NCBI GenBank assembly: GCA_016713035.1
Contig: JADJPW010000004.1
Location: forward strand, 310,001-374,000
Direction of reading: 5' to 3'
DNA length: 64,000 nucleotides
Source of the DNA: Verrucomicrobiaceae bacterium
GTDB taxonomy: Bacteria > Verrucomicrobiota > Verrucomicrobiia > Verrucomicrobiales > Verrucomicrobiaceae
Under the pieces are notes generated by a model. That model searched no databases, was not told the DNA's origin, and saw only the letters and a program-made list of their open reading frames with translations. Below, in pieces: positions 9,623 to 19,930 of this stretch. The translations under genes were made by a program, and so were the position numbers. Every line of letters starts with the position of its first letter. The first letter of the stretch is position 1.

Positions 9623-10605
9623 TGTCCGCGCCGCTTTGCAGCGTGGGCTAGTCATCCCGGCATGCCCGCTCGCGCTCAACTCCGCGCGGCAGCTCGATGA
9701 GCGCCGCCAGCGTGCCCTGCTGCGTTATTACCATGACGCCGGTGCAGGCGGCATCGCCGTGGGAGTGCACACCACGCAGTTCGCCATCCGTGATGCGAAA
9801 CACGCGCTCTTTGAGCCAGTGCTCACCTTGGCCGCAGAGGAATTTAAAAGGATGCACGCCGCCTCGTCCGCATCGGCGGCGTGTGCGGACTCACGCCGCA
9901 GGCTTTGGCAGAGGCGGAGCTGCTGCGGTCATTGGGCTACGATGCGGCCCTTTTGAGCCTGGGAGCACTCAAAATGGCCCCCGAGGCCGATTTGATCGCC
10001 CATTGCCGCCGAATCGCCGAAATCATGCCCATCGTCGGTTTTTACCTCCAACCGGCTGTGGGCGGCCGCGTGCTGCCACGGTCCTTTTGGCGAAAATTTG
10101 CCGAAATCGAAAAGGTCGTCGCCATCAAGATCGCGCCGTTCAATCGCTACCAGACACTGGATGTCATCCACGCCGTCGCGGACTCCGGGCGCAGCGACAT
10201 CGCCCTCTACACCGGCAATGACGACACCATCGTGCATGACCTGATCTCGCCCAATCGCATCGTCGGCGGCCTCCTGGGCCACTGGAGCGTGTGGACACAA
10301 AAAGCCGTGCAAATCCACGCCGCTGCCGCACCGAGCCCGTCTCGGCCGCATTGCTCGAACTCGCCAATGAGGTCACCGATTGCAACGCCGCCTTCTTTGA
10401 TGCCGCGAACGGTTTTGCAGGCTGCATCGCCGGTCTGCACGAGGTTTTACGCCGCCAGGGCCTGCTGGAGGGCCTGTGGTGCCTCGATGAGCACGAGACG
10501 CTGAGCCCCGGCCAACTCGCCGAGATCGACCGCGTCTATGCCGCCTACCCCCATCTCCACGACGATGCTTTTGTCGCTGAAAACCGTGACAAATGGCTGC
10601 GTTAA
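9597..10605 (+). pseudogene. Dihydrodipicolinate synthase (DapA)-family aldolase, frameshifted
   Basis: Starts at ATG 9597 or 9609, overlapping the epimerase end by up to 26 nt. Frame one encodes VIPACPLALNSARQLDERRQ and YYHDAGAGGIAVGVHTTQFA, the first strands of a DapA-type TIM barrel. After a shift near 9860 the barrel continues with YDAALLSLGALK, PIVGFYLQPAVGG and KVVAIKIAPFNRYQTLDVI, where the Lys of AIKIAP is the expected Schiff-base residue. After a second shift near 10325 it ends with LANEVTDCNAAFFDAANGF and ENRDKWLR. In this cluster it is more likely to cleave a 2-keto-3-deoxy sugar acid than to make lysine precursors. Confidence 0.68.
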
Positions 10606-10623
10606 GTCCACACATCCTCCCCC

Positions 10624-11415
10624 ATGAAAAAGCCCTCCTCGCCTTACTCACCCTCACCGCCTTCCTCCACGAGCCCCGCACAGGAGGTGAAGCCACTGAA
10701 GGTGCTCATGGTCTGCGGTGGCTGCTGCCATGACTATGCGAACCAGAAGCTCATCCTGGCGGAGGGCATCAGCGCCCGTGCGAATGTGGAGTTCACCATC
10801 GTGCATGAGGAATCACGCGTGAAGGATGACCGCACGCATCAGGTCAGCATTTACAAAAAGCCCGATTGGGCCGCTGGATACGATGTGGTGGTGCATAACG
10901 AGTGCTTCGGTGCGGTGACGGATGTGCCTTTCGTCGAAGGCATCGCCAAACCACACTTTGAGGGCGTGCCCGCCGTGATGCTGCACTGCTCCACGCACAG
11001 TTACCGCACTGCCAAAACCGATGAATGGCGCAAATGCGTGGGCCAGACATCCATGAGCCATGAAAAGAACCGCGACCTGAAGGTACGCAACGTCGCTGAG
11101 GCACATCCCATCATGAAGGGCTTCCCCAAGGAGTGGAACGACACCAAAGACGAGCTCTACAAGAACGAAAAGCTCTGGGAGAACTTCACCCCGCTGGCCT
11201 CGGCCTATGGTGAGGAAACCAAGAAAGACCACCACGTCATCTGGGTGAACCAGTATGGCAAAGGCAAGGTCTTCGGCACCACGCTGGGCCATGGCAACCA
11301 CACCATGGAAGACCCGATTTACCTCGATCTCGTCACACGCGGCCTGCTGTGGTCCTGCGGCAAGCTGGGCGAGGATGGCAAGCCGCTCCCCGGTTACGAA
11401 GCGAAACAGAAATGA
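10624..11415 (+). CDS. ThuA domain-containing protein, secreted
   Basis: 263 residues with the ThuA (trehalose-utilisation, glutamine-amidotransferase-like) fold: KVLMVCGGCCHDYANQK, YDVVVHNECFG, GVPAVMLHCSTHSYR, EAHPIMKGFPKEW, HVIWVNQYGKGKVFGTTLGH and ITRGLLW-type ending LVTRGLLWSCG. ThuA proteins are common beside sugar dehydrogenases in this phylum, but their chemistry is largely unknown. The N-terminus as read (PSSPYSPSPPSS) is odd. In the neighbouring frame the same DNA reads KALLALLTLTAFL, a clean signal peptide. Two compensating single-base indels near 10630 and 10670 would restore it. The stop overlaps the next start (ATGA). Confidence 0.82.
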   Translation: MKKPSSPYSPSPPSSTSPAQEVKPLKVLMVCGGCCHDYANQKLILAEGISARANVEFTIVHEESRVKDDRTHQVSIYKKPDWAAGYDVVVHNECFGAVTDVPFVEGIAKPHFEGVPAVMLHCSTHSYRTAKTDEWRKCVGQTSMSHEKNRDLKVRNVAEAHPIMKGFPKEWNDTKDELYKNEKLWENFTPLASAYGEETKKDHHVIWVNQYGKGKVFGTTLGHGNHTMEDPIYLDLVTRGLLWSCGKLGEDGKPLPGYEAKQK

Positions 11416-11966
11416 CCCGCCAGCAACTCATCCAGGGCTCCATGCGGCAGGGCGGAGAAATCGCCGTGATCGTGCTGCTCGCCGCCGTGCTGCAATGGCT
11501 GTGGCCACAGGGCTTTCTCAGCATGCAGGGTTTTTGTCTGCTGGTGCTGGGCTTGGCACTGGCGAAGACGGTTTTCTTCTTTGTGGAAAACCTCACCCAC
11601 ATCCTGCTCGCCACACGGAACAACATGCCCTACCACCGCGTGCTAGGCCTCATGGGCGTGAATATGGTGCAGATCACGCTCTCCTTTGCGTTCGACTTCT
11701 GGTGCCTCAGACGGCGAATGCGGCCAACTTCAGCTCCATCAATGCGGAATGGAGCCGCGCGGAGCAGGTCTTTGAGTTCTTCTTTTTAGCGTGCTGAATT
11801 TTTTCCTTCTTCGGCTTCGGCGATGTCACGCCGCAGACAGTGCCAGCCAAGCTGGTGACGATGATGGAAGTGCTGCTGGCCTTTTTTTACCGTGATCTTT
11901 CTGCTCTCCGATTTCATCAGCCTGAAGGACAGCCTCCGCGCCGAGGACAAGGAAGCGCAGAAGTAA
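11412..11966 (+). pseudogene. K+-channel-like (Ion_trans_2-type) membrane protein, frameshifted
   Basis: Starts at ATG 11412, overlapping the ThuA stop. Frame one encodes two hydrophobic stretches (IAVIVLLAAVLQWLW, FCLLVLGLALAKTVFFFV) and MGVNMVQITLSFAFDF. A shift near 11703 leads to NAANFSSINAEWSRAEQVFEFFF. Further shifts in T-runs near 11786 and 11886 lead to FSFFGFGDVTPQTVPAKL and FFTVIFLLSDFISLKDSL, ending at TAA 11966. GFGDVTP resembles the selectivity-filter region of two-TM K+ channel domains, followed by a helix as expected. The reconstruction needs three or four single-base corrections, so the call is tentative. Confidence 0.5.
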
Positions 11967-12037
11967 GCGGCACATGCAGTGAGAAGGGCTGCCCATTCTT
12001 GCGCAAGTGCCTAGTCCAGCACTAAAGTTCTGCCTTC

Positions 12038-13938
12038 ATGCCTCTGTTCCCGAATTCCTTTGATCCAGGCATCCTCGTCTGTGGCACGGCGCTTTTGGCG
12101 CTGTGTGTGCTGTGTTGGCTGCTCGGAGTGGCACTCTTGCCCACGAGCGCGGCGGGGGAAGATTGGCTGGAGCGGCTCGCGCTGCGTATGGCGGCTGGAA
12201 CGCTGTTTTTATCCGGTCTAGCGGCGCTTTTCGTCCTGCGCCGAGTTTCGTATGTCACGCTGATTCCGGTCATTCAGATCGCGATGGCGCTTTGGGCCTG
12301 GAGAAAAAGTGCCGCGAGCAGCCTGCGGACTGCTTTTTCATCCAAAGAACGCCATATTGCTCATCGGCGTGATCGTGGCCACTGCGGCCTTTGAGTGGTG
12401 GAACACGGGCTGGGTGGGCTGGGATGGGCGAGTGAGCATCTTGCACACGGATTATGGTCACTTTAGCAATCTCAGCCGTGGCCTGCTGGAGTCCCGTGTG
12501 GCGGATGGATGGAGCTCCACCCTCGGTGAGTATGCGGTAGGCTCCGCCGCGAGTCGGGACATCTGGTATCACTGGGGACCGATGTGGATCGCCGCAGCGC
12601 TCATCTCCCTCACTGGCATGATGCCGCTGGCGGCGCTGATGCACGTCACGGGTGCCTTGATGGACATCATCCTGGTGCTGACTGCGGGAGCGGTGCTGCG
12701 GCGCATCACCAGCATGTCACATGGGCGCAGCCTACTCATCGGCGCAGCTTCGCTGGTGAGCGTGCAGCCCTACGCCAGCTCGGGCAGCATTGGTTCGCGC
12801 CTCTCTGCCGCCACGGAGTCTCTGCATCTAGCGCGATTGAGTCTGGCTTACATGTTTAGCTATAAGCTGGAGGCTGCCGCAGCACTGGCAGCGCTGCTGT
12901 TTTGGCAAAAAGGCCAGGGCACCATGGCCACGGCACTGCTGGCATGTGCCGCGATCGCCTCGCCGCATGTCGTCGCTACGGGCGGGGTGATGGCAGGCGT
13001 GCTGGGCTGCTGCGCCGTGATCCGGCGTGATCGCGCCATGCTACGCCTCGCGGTGTGTGTGATCACTGTGCTCGTCGCAGCATGGGCCACGCTGCATTTC
13101 GTCTGCGGCGTCGGCTTGCCAAAGGCTGAGGGCAGCAAACTCATCGAATGGAGCCTCCAGCATCTCTGGACCACGCTGCACCTGGGTGTGCGTGACTGCG
13201 CGGTGGCGCTGATCCTCGGCGCACTCTCGCTACCCGGCATCATCACCCTCACGCGTGATCAGGAGGCCAAAACACGCCACATCGGCTGGATGGCGCTGAG
13301 TGCGCTGGTGGGCTCGTTTTTCGGATACCGACTGCTCGCTGGCGTGGCGGACAATATGCACTTCATCATCATGGCGCATGCCTTGCTGGTGATGCCTGCG
13401 GGCGTCTGGGGACTCGCGCTGCTCATCCAGCGTGCTCAGACGCCCTCTTGGCTGCGCCGAGTCGCGGCACTACTCATCGTGATCGGCACCATCATGGGCG
13501 TGGCAGATCCGAAGCAGCAACGCAGCGTGTATGAACGCCCCTGGAGCATCGAAGAACTCGATACCGTCAAAAGCTCTCGCAGGCCGTGCCGTCGGTTATT
13601 TCGCCAAATCGGATGGAGGCTGGTGGCTGCCCATCCACGGCTCTCTGGCGGCCACGCTGGAGGCACGCTGCATCCGTATCGCTCCCATGAAGTCAGAGCT
13701 CCGCGGCGGCACTGGCGTGGCACGCTACTACGGCGTGAGTCGTCCCTTGGAGCTCGTCCCGCCGCGGCCAGATGAAAATATGGACGCATGGTCGTTACGC
13801 TTTGCCCGCCATGTCGGCATCGATTACCTCATGGAATGCGGGAAAGACACGCTCCCTCCCTCGATCAAAGCGCAATCCCGCGAAATCGCCCGCATCCCCG
13901 GCCTGGTCCTCTACAAACTGCCCGCGGTGAAGCCATAA
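12038..13938 (+). pseudogene. Polytopic membrane protein of unknown function, two frameshifts
   Basis: From ATG 12038, frame one has strong TM segments (ILVCGTALLALCVLCWLLGV, TLFLSGLAALFVL). It shifts near 12345 into the long frame with many more helices, for example NAILLIGVIVATAAFEWW and ALMDIILVLTAGAVL. Near 13565 it moves to a third frame that ends in a soluble tail (GGWWLPIHGSLAATLEARC ... GIDYLMECGKDTLPP). The restored protein would be about 630 residues with 10 or more helices and a C-terminal domain. This layout recalls GT-C-type or polymer-biosynthesis membrane proteins, but no diagnostic motif was recognised. Confidence 0.58.
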
Positions 13939-13980
13939 AGCACCCCTCGACATCAGTCGTCCGCATCCCACTCATCCCTC

Positions 13981-15989
13981 GTGCCCGAAGAAGCCCCCTC
14001 CACTGACCATCAGCCCATCCACGATGCCCGCGAAGCTCTGAAGAAATACTTTGGCCATCGTGAATTCCTAGATGGTCAGGAAACCGTGATGGCCCAGGTA
14101 TTAAGCGGACGCGACACCATGGTCATCATGCCCACAGGCGGCGGTAAGTCGCTCTGCTACCAGCTCCCCGCCATGGTCATGGACGGCGTCACCATCGTCG
14201 TCAGTCCGCTCATCGCACTGATGAAAGACCAGGTCGATGCCCTGGAGCGACGCGGCATCCCCGCCACCGTCATCAACAGCACCCTCACCCTCGCCGAGCA
14301 GCAAGAGCGCATCGAAGCACTCAAGCGTGAGGAGTATAAACTCGTGACGTGGCCCCAGAGCGCTTCCGCAGCCGCATGTTCACCAATGCGCTACGCGGCG
14401 TGCAAATCGCACTCTTTGCCGTCGATGAGGCGCACTGCCTCGCAGTGGGGCCATGACTTCCGCCCCGACTACATGCGCCTCGGCGAAGCGCTCGACAGGC
14501 CTGAAAGACCCCAAGTCATCGCTCTCACAGCTACCGCCACGCCTGAAGTCCGTGCCGACATCGCGAAAGTGCTGCAACTGCGTGATCCCTTTGTCGCCAT
14601 CCGTGGATTCGAGCGGCCGAACCTCAGCCTGAACATCCTCCAGACCAAATCGAACGCCGATAAATACGAGCGCCTCATCAAGCTCATCCAGCAGCACAAA
14701 ACCGGCATCATTTACTGTCGCCTTCGGCATGGGCATCGACCGCAGCGACGCCGATTTGTCGCCCACTTCGATGTCCCTGGCAGTGTGGAGGCCTACTATC
14801 AGGAAGCAGGCCGTGCTGGACGTGATGGCGAGCCCTCCCAGTGCGATCTGTACTTCAATTTCGCGGATACTCGCACGCAGGAGTTCTTCATCGAAGGAGC
14901 GAATCCATCTCCCGAAATCATCCGCCTCACCTACCAGGCGCTTTTGAACCGCAGCGATGCCGCGCACGAGGTGCATGCCAGCATCGACGACATCACCCAG
15001 TTCGCCGGTGCGAAAAACAGCATGTCCATCAGCTCCGCGCTGAGTCTGCTCAGCCGCATGGATGTCATCGAGCGATTCGACATCCCAGGGAAGCGCATTC
15101 GCGGCACGCGGCTCCTCCAGCCCGATCTCAAAGCCAGCAAACTGCCGCTCGACCTCAAAGCCCTCGCCGAAAAAGACCGCCGCGACCGTGCCAAGCTCAA
15201 AGCCATGATCGAGCTCTGCTATGACGACAAAGCCTGTCGCCAGGAGCAAATCCTGCGCTACTTCGGCGAGACAGAAAGCACCCCCTGTGGCTCCTGCGAT
15301 GTCTGCCGTGCTGAAGGCGTGCAGCCACCGCGCACCGGCACCGAGCAAGAGGTCACCATGCTCCGCCAGGCACTCAGCGGCATCGCCCGCATGTCCATTC
15401 GCCGCGCAGATGGCACCTGGGAGGGCCGCTTTGGCAAAGGCCGCATCATCAATATGCTCGTCGGCAGCAAATCGAAAGACATCGTCGATGCAGGGCTCGA
15501 TCAGCTCACCACTTACGGCTTACTCAAAAAACATCCGGCACCCAGGCACTGCATCCTCTCTTCGTGGAAATGGAGAAGAATGGCCTCCTCCTCACCGAAG
15601 GGGACGAATACCCGAAAGTCACGCTCACCAAGGCTGGAGCCGCCGCCATGAAAAATGCGGATGACATCAAGCTCCGCTGGCCATCCATGATGCAGGCCAC
15701 CAAACCATCGAAAACCAGCAAGACGGCCAAAAGTGAAGAATTCGCCGCCCGCGAGCTGGGCTTCGATGAGGCTCTGTTTGATAAGCTAAAGCGCCATCGC
15801 AACGCCTTGGCTCAATCCGAAGGCGTCCCCGCGTATGTCATTTTCAGCAATCAAACGCTGGAGTTCGCGACCCGCCTCAAACCCAAAACCATCGCCTCAG
15901 GCCGCGAAATCCGCGGAGTCGGCGACAAAAAGGCCACGACTTACCTGCCTGAGTTTATTCAACTCATCACCAAGCACGACGCGGGCTAA
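13981..15989 (+). pseudogene. recQ: ATP-dependent DNA helicase RecQ, frameshifted with an internal deletion
   Basis: Starts with GTG 13981 or a nearby codon. Helicase motifs: MPTGGGKSLCYQLPA (Walker A), SPLIALMKDQVDAL, then VAPERF and DEAHCL in a shifted frame (about 14348-14445), then IALTATATPEV. The C-terminal lobe has GSVEAYYQEAGRAGRDG, the RecQ zinc region (LCYDDKACRQEQILRYFGE, CGSCDVCR), a winged-helix region and, after a shift near 15530, an HRDC domain (FDKLKRHRNALAQ). Between GIIYC (14713) and FGMGIDRSD (about 14722) roughly 55-60 expected residues are missing, including helicase motif IV. RecQ unwinds DNA in recombination repair. As read, this copy would be inactive. Confidence 0.85.
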
Positions 15990-17205
15990 AGGGCATCGAG
16001 AAGGTAGCGTGAGGGCTGGAAGTGCTCGATGAGGACGGTGGTGACTCCATCGCGGTGCATTCGGGCCTGTTTGATGTCAAAATTGGGCGTTTATGCGGAG
16101 CGAAGAGAGGATGTCATCGTGCGTGGCGTTCTGGTGGCGCTTGAACTGCGCAGGCGTGATGTGGCCGCCGAGGTGGTCGTCACGCCCCGTGGCCTGATGG
16201 CATGTGCCGAGCACTTTTTCGTCCTGAATGTCCGCGCCGGAGACGGGGGAGGACTTGGGTGCCGAATCCGAGCCCTCCGAGCACGCCGGTCGAGGATCAT
16301 CGAGGAGTTTCCGCATTGTGCTCGTCGATGGTGGACTGAACCCTTCGATGAGCTCTGCCCGGATGATGCGACCGCCGGTGACCGTGAGCTTGCCGGAGTG
16401 TGCCGTCTTCGTATTTCAGCGGGAAGGTGCCCTCTGCGCCGGTGGGGACGAAATAGACCTCTCCGGCCGGTAGATTGGCGATGTCGGGCATGTCGCCTTG
16501 GCAGAGGCCGTGGCTCTTCTGCGCCTCTTGGCGGCTCAGATCGAGGTGGATGGACATGTCTGGGCCGTTTTCGACGGTAAAGTCGATCCTCGACCCAATC
16601 AGCACGCGTCATGGCGAGGCGTAGTTTTCCGCGTCGCGGCTGACGTCTTCGTAATCGACGGCCAGGCCGGAATGAAGGATGACATCATTGACGCCATGGA
16701 GTGTGGCTCCACGGAATCCATACTGCTTGGCAAAGGCAGTGAGCGGTGCCGTGGCGGAAAAGGTGGAGATGCAGAGGATGATGTCGTGATGGGGATAGAC
16801 GTCATGCTCCCAGACTGAGCTCTGTCCCGCTCATATCGACGCAGCGGTCTGGGAGGTCGAGATTGCTGCCGGTCGTTTGCATATAGGCATAGATCTCACC
16901 ACCGGTCAGTCCCTATGGCGACGCCGTTCTTGAGACCGAGGTGAAAAAGTGCTGGTAAGCACGCTGCTGCACGGCGCGGGCGGGATTTCGGAGAAAGGAC
17001 ATGTTTTTGGCCTCATCGGGATCAGGCAGGTCGATGAGGATGCAGATATTCCGACCCTCTGTGGGCTTAAAAAAACGGTGCTCAACAATCGAGATAGGTC
17101 GAACTGGAGAAAGGTGCGCTCAATGGCGGCGGATTGGACGGTTTTCCTGCGTTTTGGGGGCTGGTTGGGTGGCGAGATACGCTGTGAGCGGCGGCGTTGC
17201 AAATG
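15986..17205 (-). pseudogene. M29-type (thermophilic) aminopeptidase-like protein, heavily frameshifted
   Basis: Fragments in several minus-strand frames line up as one protein. Near 17050 is FFKPTEGRNICILIDLPDP; near 16990 AKNMSFLRNPARAVQQRAYQ; near 16730 GFRGATLHGVNDVILHSG; near 16600 GSRIDFTVENGPDM, ANLPAGEVYFVPTGAEGTFPL, then SGADIQDEKVLGTCH, LGGHITPAQFKRHQNATHDDI. The end is IEHFQPSRYLLDAL with stop at 15986, overlapping the recQ stop by 4 nt. LPAGEV and the following GT/E-rich stretch recall the metal-binding domain of M29 aminopeptidases. The start is not fixed, and five or more indels are needed. Confidence 0.48.
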
Positions 17206-17247
17206 ACGCCTTGGCGATGTCTGTGGCGGATACTGCGACAGGTTGCT

Positions 17248-18021
17248 TTAGCCGGCGGCGAACTGCTCCCACAGTAGTTTTCCACCATGGTGAAGACGAC
17301 GGCGATGAAGATGATGCGGATGAAACCGGCACCATGCCGGATGGCCATGCCAGCACCGAGTCGGCCACCGATGAGCTGCCCGGCGATCATAGCGGCGGCG
17401 ATTTTCGTAGTTCACACGGGCAGAGAGCACAAAGACGATCAGGAGGCGGCATTGCTGGCGAGATTGACCACTTTGGTGAAGGCGGTGGCGCGTGTCAGCT
17501 CTAGCCCGAGCAGGGAGATGCATGCCAAGGCCGGGAAGGCGCCTGTGCGGGACCAAAGAAACCATCGTAGAATCCCAGCACGGAGCCTGCGGCACAGGCG
17601 AAGGCGGCCAGGCTCATCCGCGCCTGCGATGCGGTCTTTCCCAGGCCTGGACTGAGCAGCACGTAGAGGGCGATGCCGAGCAGCATCCATGGCACGATGA
17701 GCTTCAGCACGGCATTGCTCAACTGGGTGACCGTCCATGTGCCCAGGCTGGCAAAGAAGAAGGGTGACGACGATGGGCAGGCGCATCTGCGGCCAGTCGA
17801 TGAAGCCTGCCCGTGTGTATTTCCGCACGGCCATGAGGGTGCCCCAGGTGGACTGCTGATTGGTGCCCAGGGCCATCTGCGGCGTCAGCCCAGCCCACAG
17901 AAGCGCGGGGACGGAGATGAGCCCGCCACCGCCTGCGATGGAGTCGATGAAGCCAGCGCTCAAACCGGCGCAGAAGAGCAAAGGAGCGTTTCCCAGGTCA
18001 CGAGCAGCGATTCGGCAGCAT
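17248..18021 (-). pseudogene. TauE/SafE family sulfite-exporter-like permease, frameshifted
   Basis: A probable ATG at 18021 lies 7 nt after the sulfatase stop. The first readable part, PLLFCAGLSAGFIDSIAGGGG, followed by LISVPALLWAGLTPQMALGTN, is the signature first repeat of TauE/SafE. The protein continues in other frames with IVPWMLLGIALYVLLSPGL, GSVLGFYDGFFGPGTGAF (second-repeat signature), ISLLGLELTRATAFTKVVNLASN and GQLIGGRLGAGMAIRHGAGF, ending near 17248 (KLLWEQFAAG). The family exports sulfite or organosulfonates. Placement directly after a sulfatase gene suggests handling of sulfur released from sulfated substrates (inference). About four single-base shifts are present. Confidence 0.7.
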
Positions 18022-18028
18022 CCCGCCC

Positions 18029-19568
18029 TTACGGCAGTTTTGGCTTCACACGAGTGGTGCCATCTTTTTCGACGGGATAGACGGCATTTTGCGCTTCGAG
18101 CCCGGCGATGAGTTTTCCATGGAGGCGCTTCAAATCGGCGGGATGGGACTGGGAGAGGTCTTTTTGCTCGTAGGGGTCTGTTTCGAGGTGAAAGAGCTGG
18201 TAGTGGCTGCCACCAGACACCTCGGTGGGGAAGTAGTGGTAGATGACTTTCCACGCTCCATCACGGTAGGTGGTGAAGTAATGGGAGCGATGCGGTGCAT
18301 GCGGGTAATGCATCAAAAGGTCTCTTCGCGGCCTGCATCACGCTGACCGCTGAGGAGGGAGCCGAGCGCACGCCCGTCGATGACATGGGAGGCCGGTTTT
18401 TCCACACCTGCGAGGCCTAGCACGGTGGGGAAAATGTCATACACGGCAGAGAGCTGGCTCTGCACAGCACCAGGGGTGATGGGGAGGCTTTTTGATGTGC
18501 ATTGTCCGCAGCGCTTTTCGCCCAAGCAGCAATGAAGGGCACGCGGACGCCGCCTTCGTAATGGGAGCCCTTTTTGCCACGCAGAGGCGCTGCACAGGCC
18601 ACGGCATGCTCGTGACCGAGCGGGGCATCACTGCCGTTATCGCCCAAAAAGATGACCAGCGTGTTTTCCGCGACTCGAGGACTCCAAGTGGTCGAGCATG
18701 TCGCCGAGGGATTTGTCCATGCCTTCGATCAGGGTAGCAAAGGCCTGCGCTGGAGCTTGCTTGCCAGAGCTGGCGTAATTCGCGGCGAATCGGCTGTCGC
18801 TGTTGAAAGGCGCATGCACGGCATATTGCGGGAAGTAGAGGAAGAAGGGCTTTTCGGCCTGCACGGCATTCGTGACGTGCTTTTGGCCTCCAGAGTCAGT
18901 GCCTCCGTGAGGAAGATGTCCTGGCCGTGGTATTGCTCCAATCCAGGCACGGCATGGCTCGAGCGGGCAGCTTTGCCTGGGGCTTTTTTCTTGCCCTTGC
19001 CCTTCCCGCCGAAGTTTTCGGTGCCGTAGTAGCTAGCTGGAGCACCGATGGAAGCCCCGCCGACATTCACATCGAAGCCGAGATGGATCGGATCAGCCCC
19101 CTCGGAGCCTGCGGGGCCGAAGTGGCCTTTGCCGACGTGGATGGTGCGGTAGCCCGCGCCCCGCAGCAGAGCTGGCAGGGTGACATCCCCTTTCTTCAGC
19201 CCGCGCCAGTTCCAGTCGGGTGCACCTTGAGGGCCGGCGTTGTCCTTGTCGGGGTTGATCCAGTTGGTGGTGCGGTGGCGGGCGGCGTTTTGTCCGGTCA
19301 GGATGGAGATGCGCGTGGGTGAGCACACGCTCATGGCATTGAATTGATTGAAGCGCACCCCACGGGCCGCGAGCCGCTCCATATTCGGCGTGCGGTAGTA
19401 CTCATTGAGCGGGTGCTTCACCGGCTTGCCATCCGCCCCAGTCAAAAACGGCACCGAGGTGTCCATCACACCCATGTCATCGACGAGCATGAGAAGGATG
19501 TTCGGAGGCGCGGCATGCAGCACCGCATGAAGAGCAAGAAAAGCGACAAAGAAGCGAGAAAGAGACAT
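18029..19568 (-). pseudogene. Arylsulfatase (alkaline-phosphatase superfamily), secreted, frameshifted
   Basis: ATG 19568 opens a signal peptide (SRFFVAFLALHAVLHA), then PPNILLMLVDDMGVMD (metal-binding Asp pair). VCSPTRISILTGQ is the sulfatase signature whose Cys becomes formylglycine. TIHVGKGHFG supplies the conserved Lys and His. Later pieces in shifted frames are FFLYFPQYAVHAPF, VIFLGDNGSDAPLG (metal Asp/Asn), GKKGSHYEGGVRVPFIA (catalytic Lys), YDIFPTVLGLAGV and QLFHLETDPYEQKDLS. Shifts lie near 18890, 18670, 18490 and 18315. The complete catalytic set in order argues for a functional gene with sequence errors. It likely desulfates polysaccharides outside the cytoplasm. Confidence 0.85.
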
Positions 19569-19577
19569 GGCAGGCAA

Positions 19578-19930
19578 CGGAACGCAGGCTGGGCTGGGAT
19601 TCTTCGCATGGACAACAGTTCAAAAGCTGTAACGCGCAACGGAGAGCCTCTCGGATAACAGCTAAAGTTGGTGCCGAAAACCGCCCGACGGGTCCTCAAG
19701 CTCGTGATGCTGCACAGCCTGCAAGCCTTGAATATTCGCATAGCTCAACCTCGTAGGAAGCGAACTCGCGGGCACGGCATTTCACGGAGGAGGCTAGTTG
19801 CCGAAGGTTTCACCTCTCGCGGATTGGGGATGATTGTTTGCTCTGGTGTGATTGTGGACTGGACAGGAACTGGACGAACTGTTTTAAGTAATCGGATGTT
19901 TTTGAGCTTCATTCCAGGTCTGGGGACGCC
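19578..19930. other. Intergenic region with no supported gene
   Basis: About 350 bp between the sulfatase start (minus strand) and a coiled-coil gene (plus strand), so it should hold both promoters. Short frames on both strands have no recognisable content. A small inverted pattern around accgcccgacgggt (near 19680) is too weak to call a terminator or operator. The plus-strand frame ending just before 19960 (MFLSFIPGLG) might be the true N-terminus of the next gene if an indel is present. Confidence 0.4.

Noticed and set aside
11998..12007. Palindrome cttgcgcaag
   Set aside because: A 10-bp palindrome occurs by chance at this GC content, and it has no matching context such as a terminator T-run or conserved operator spacing.
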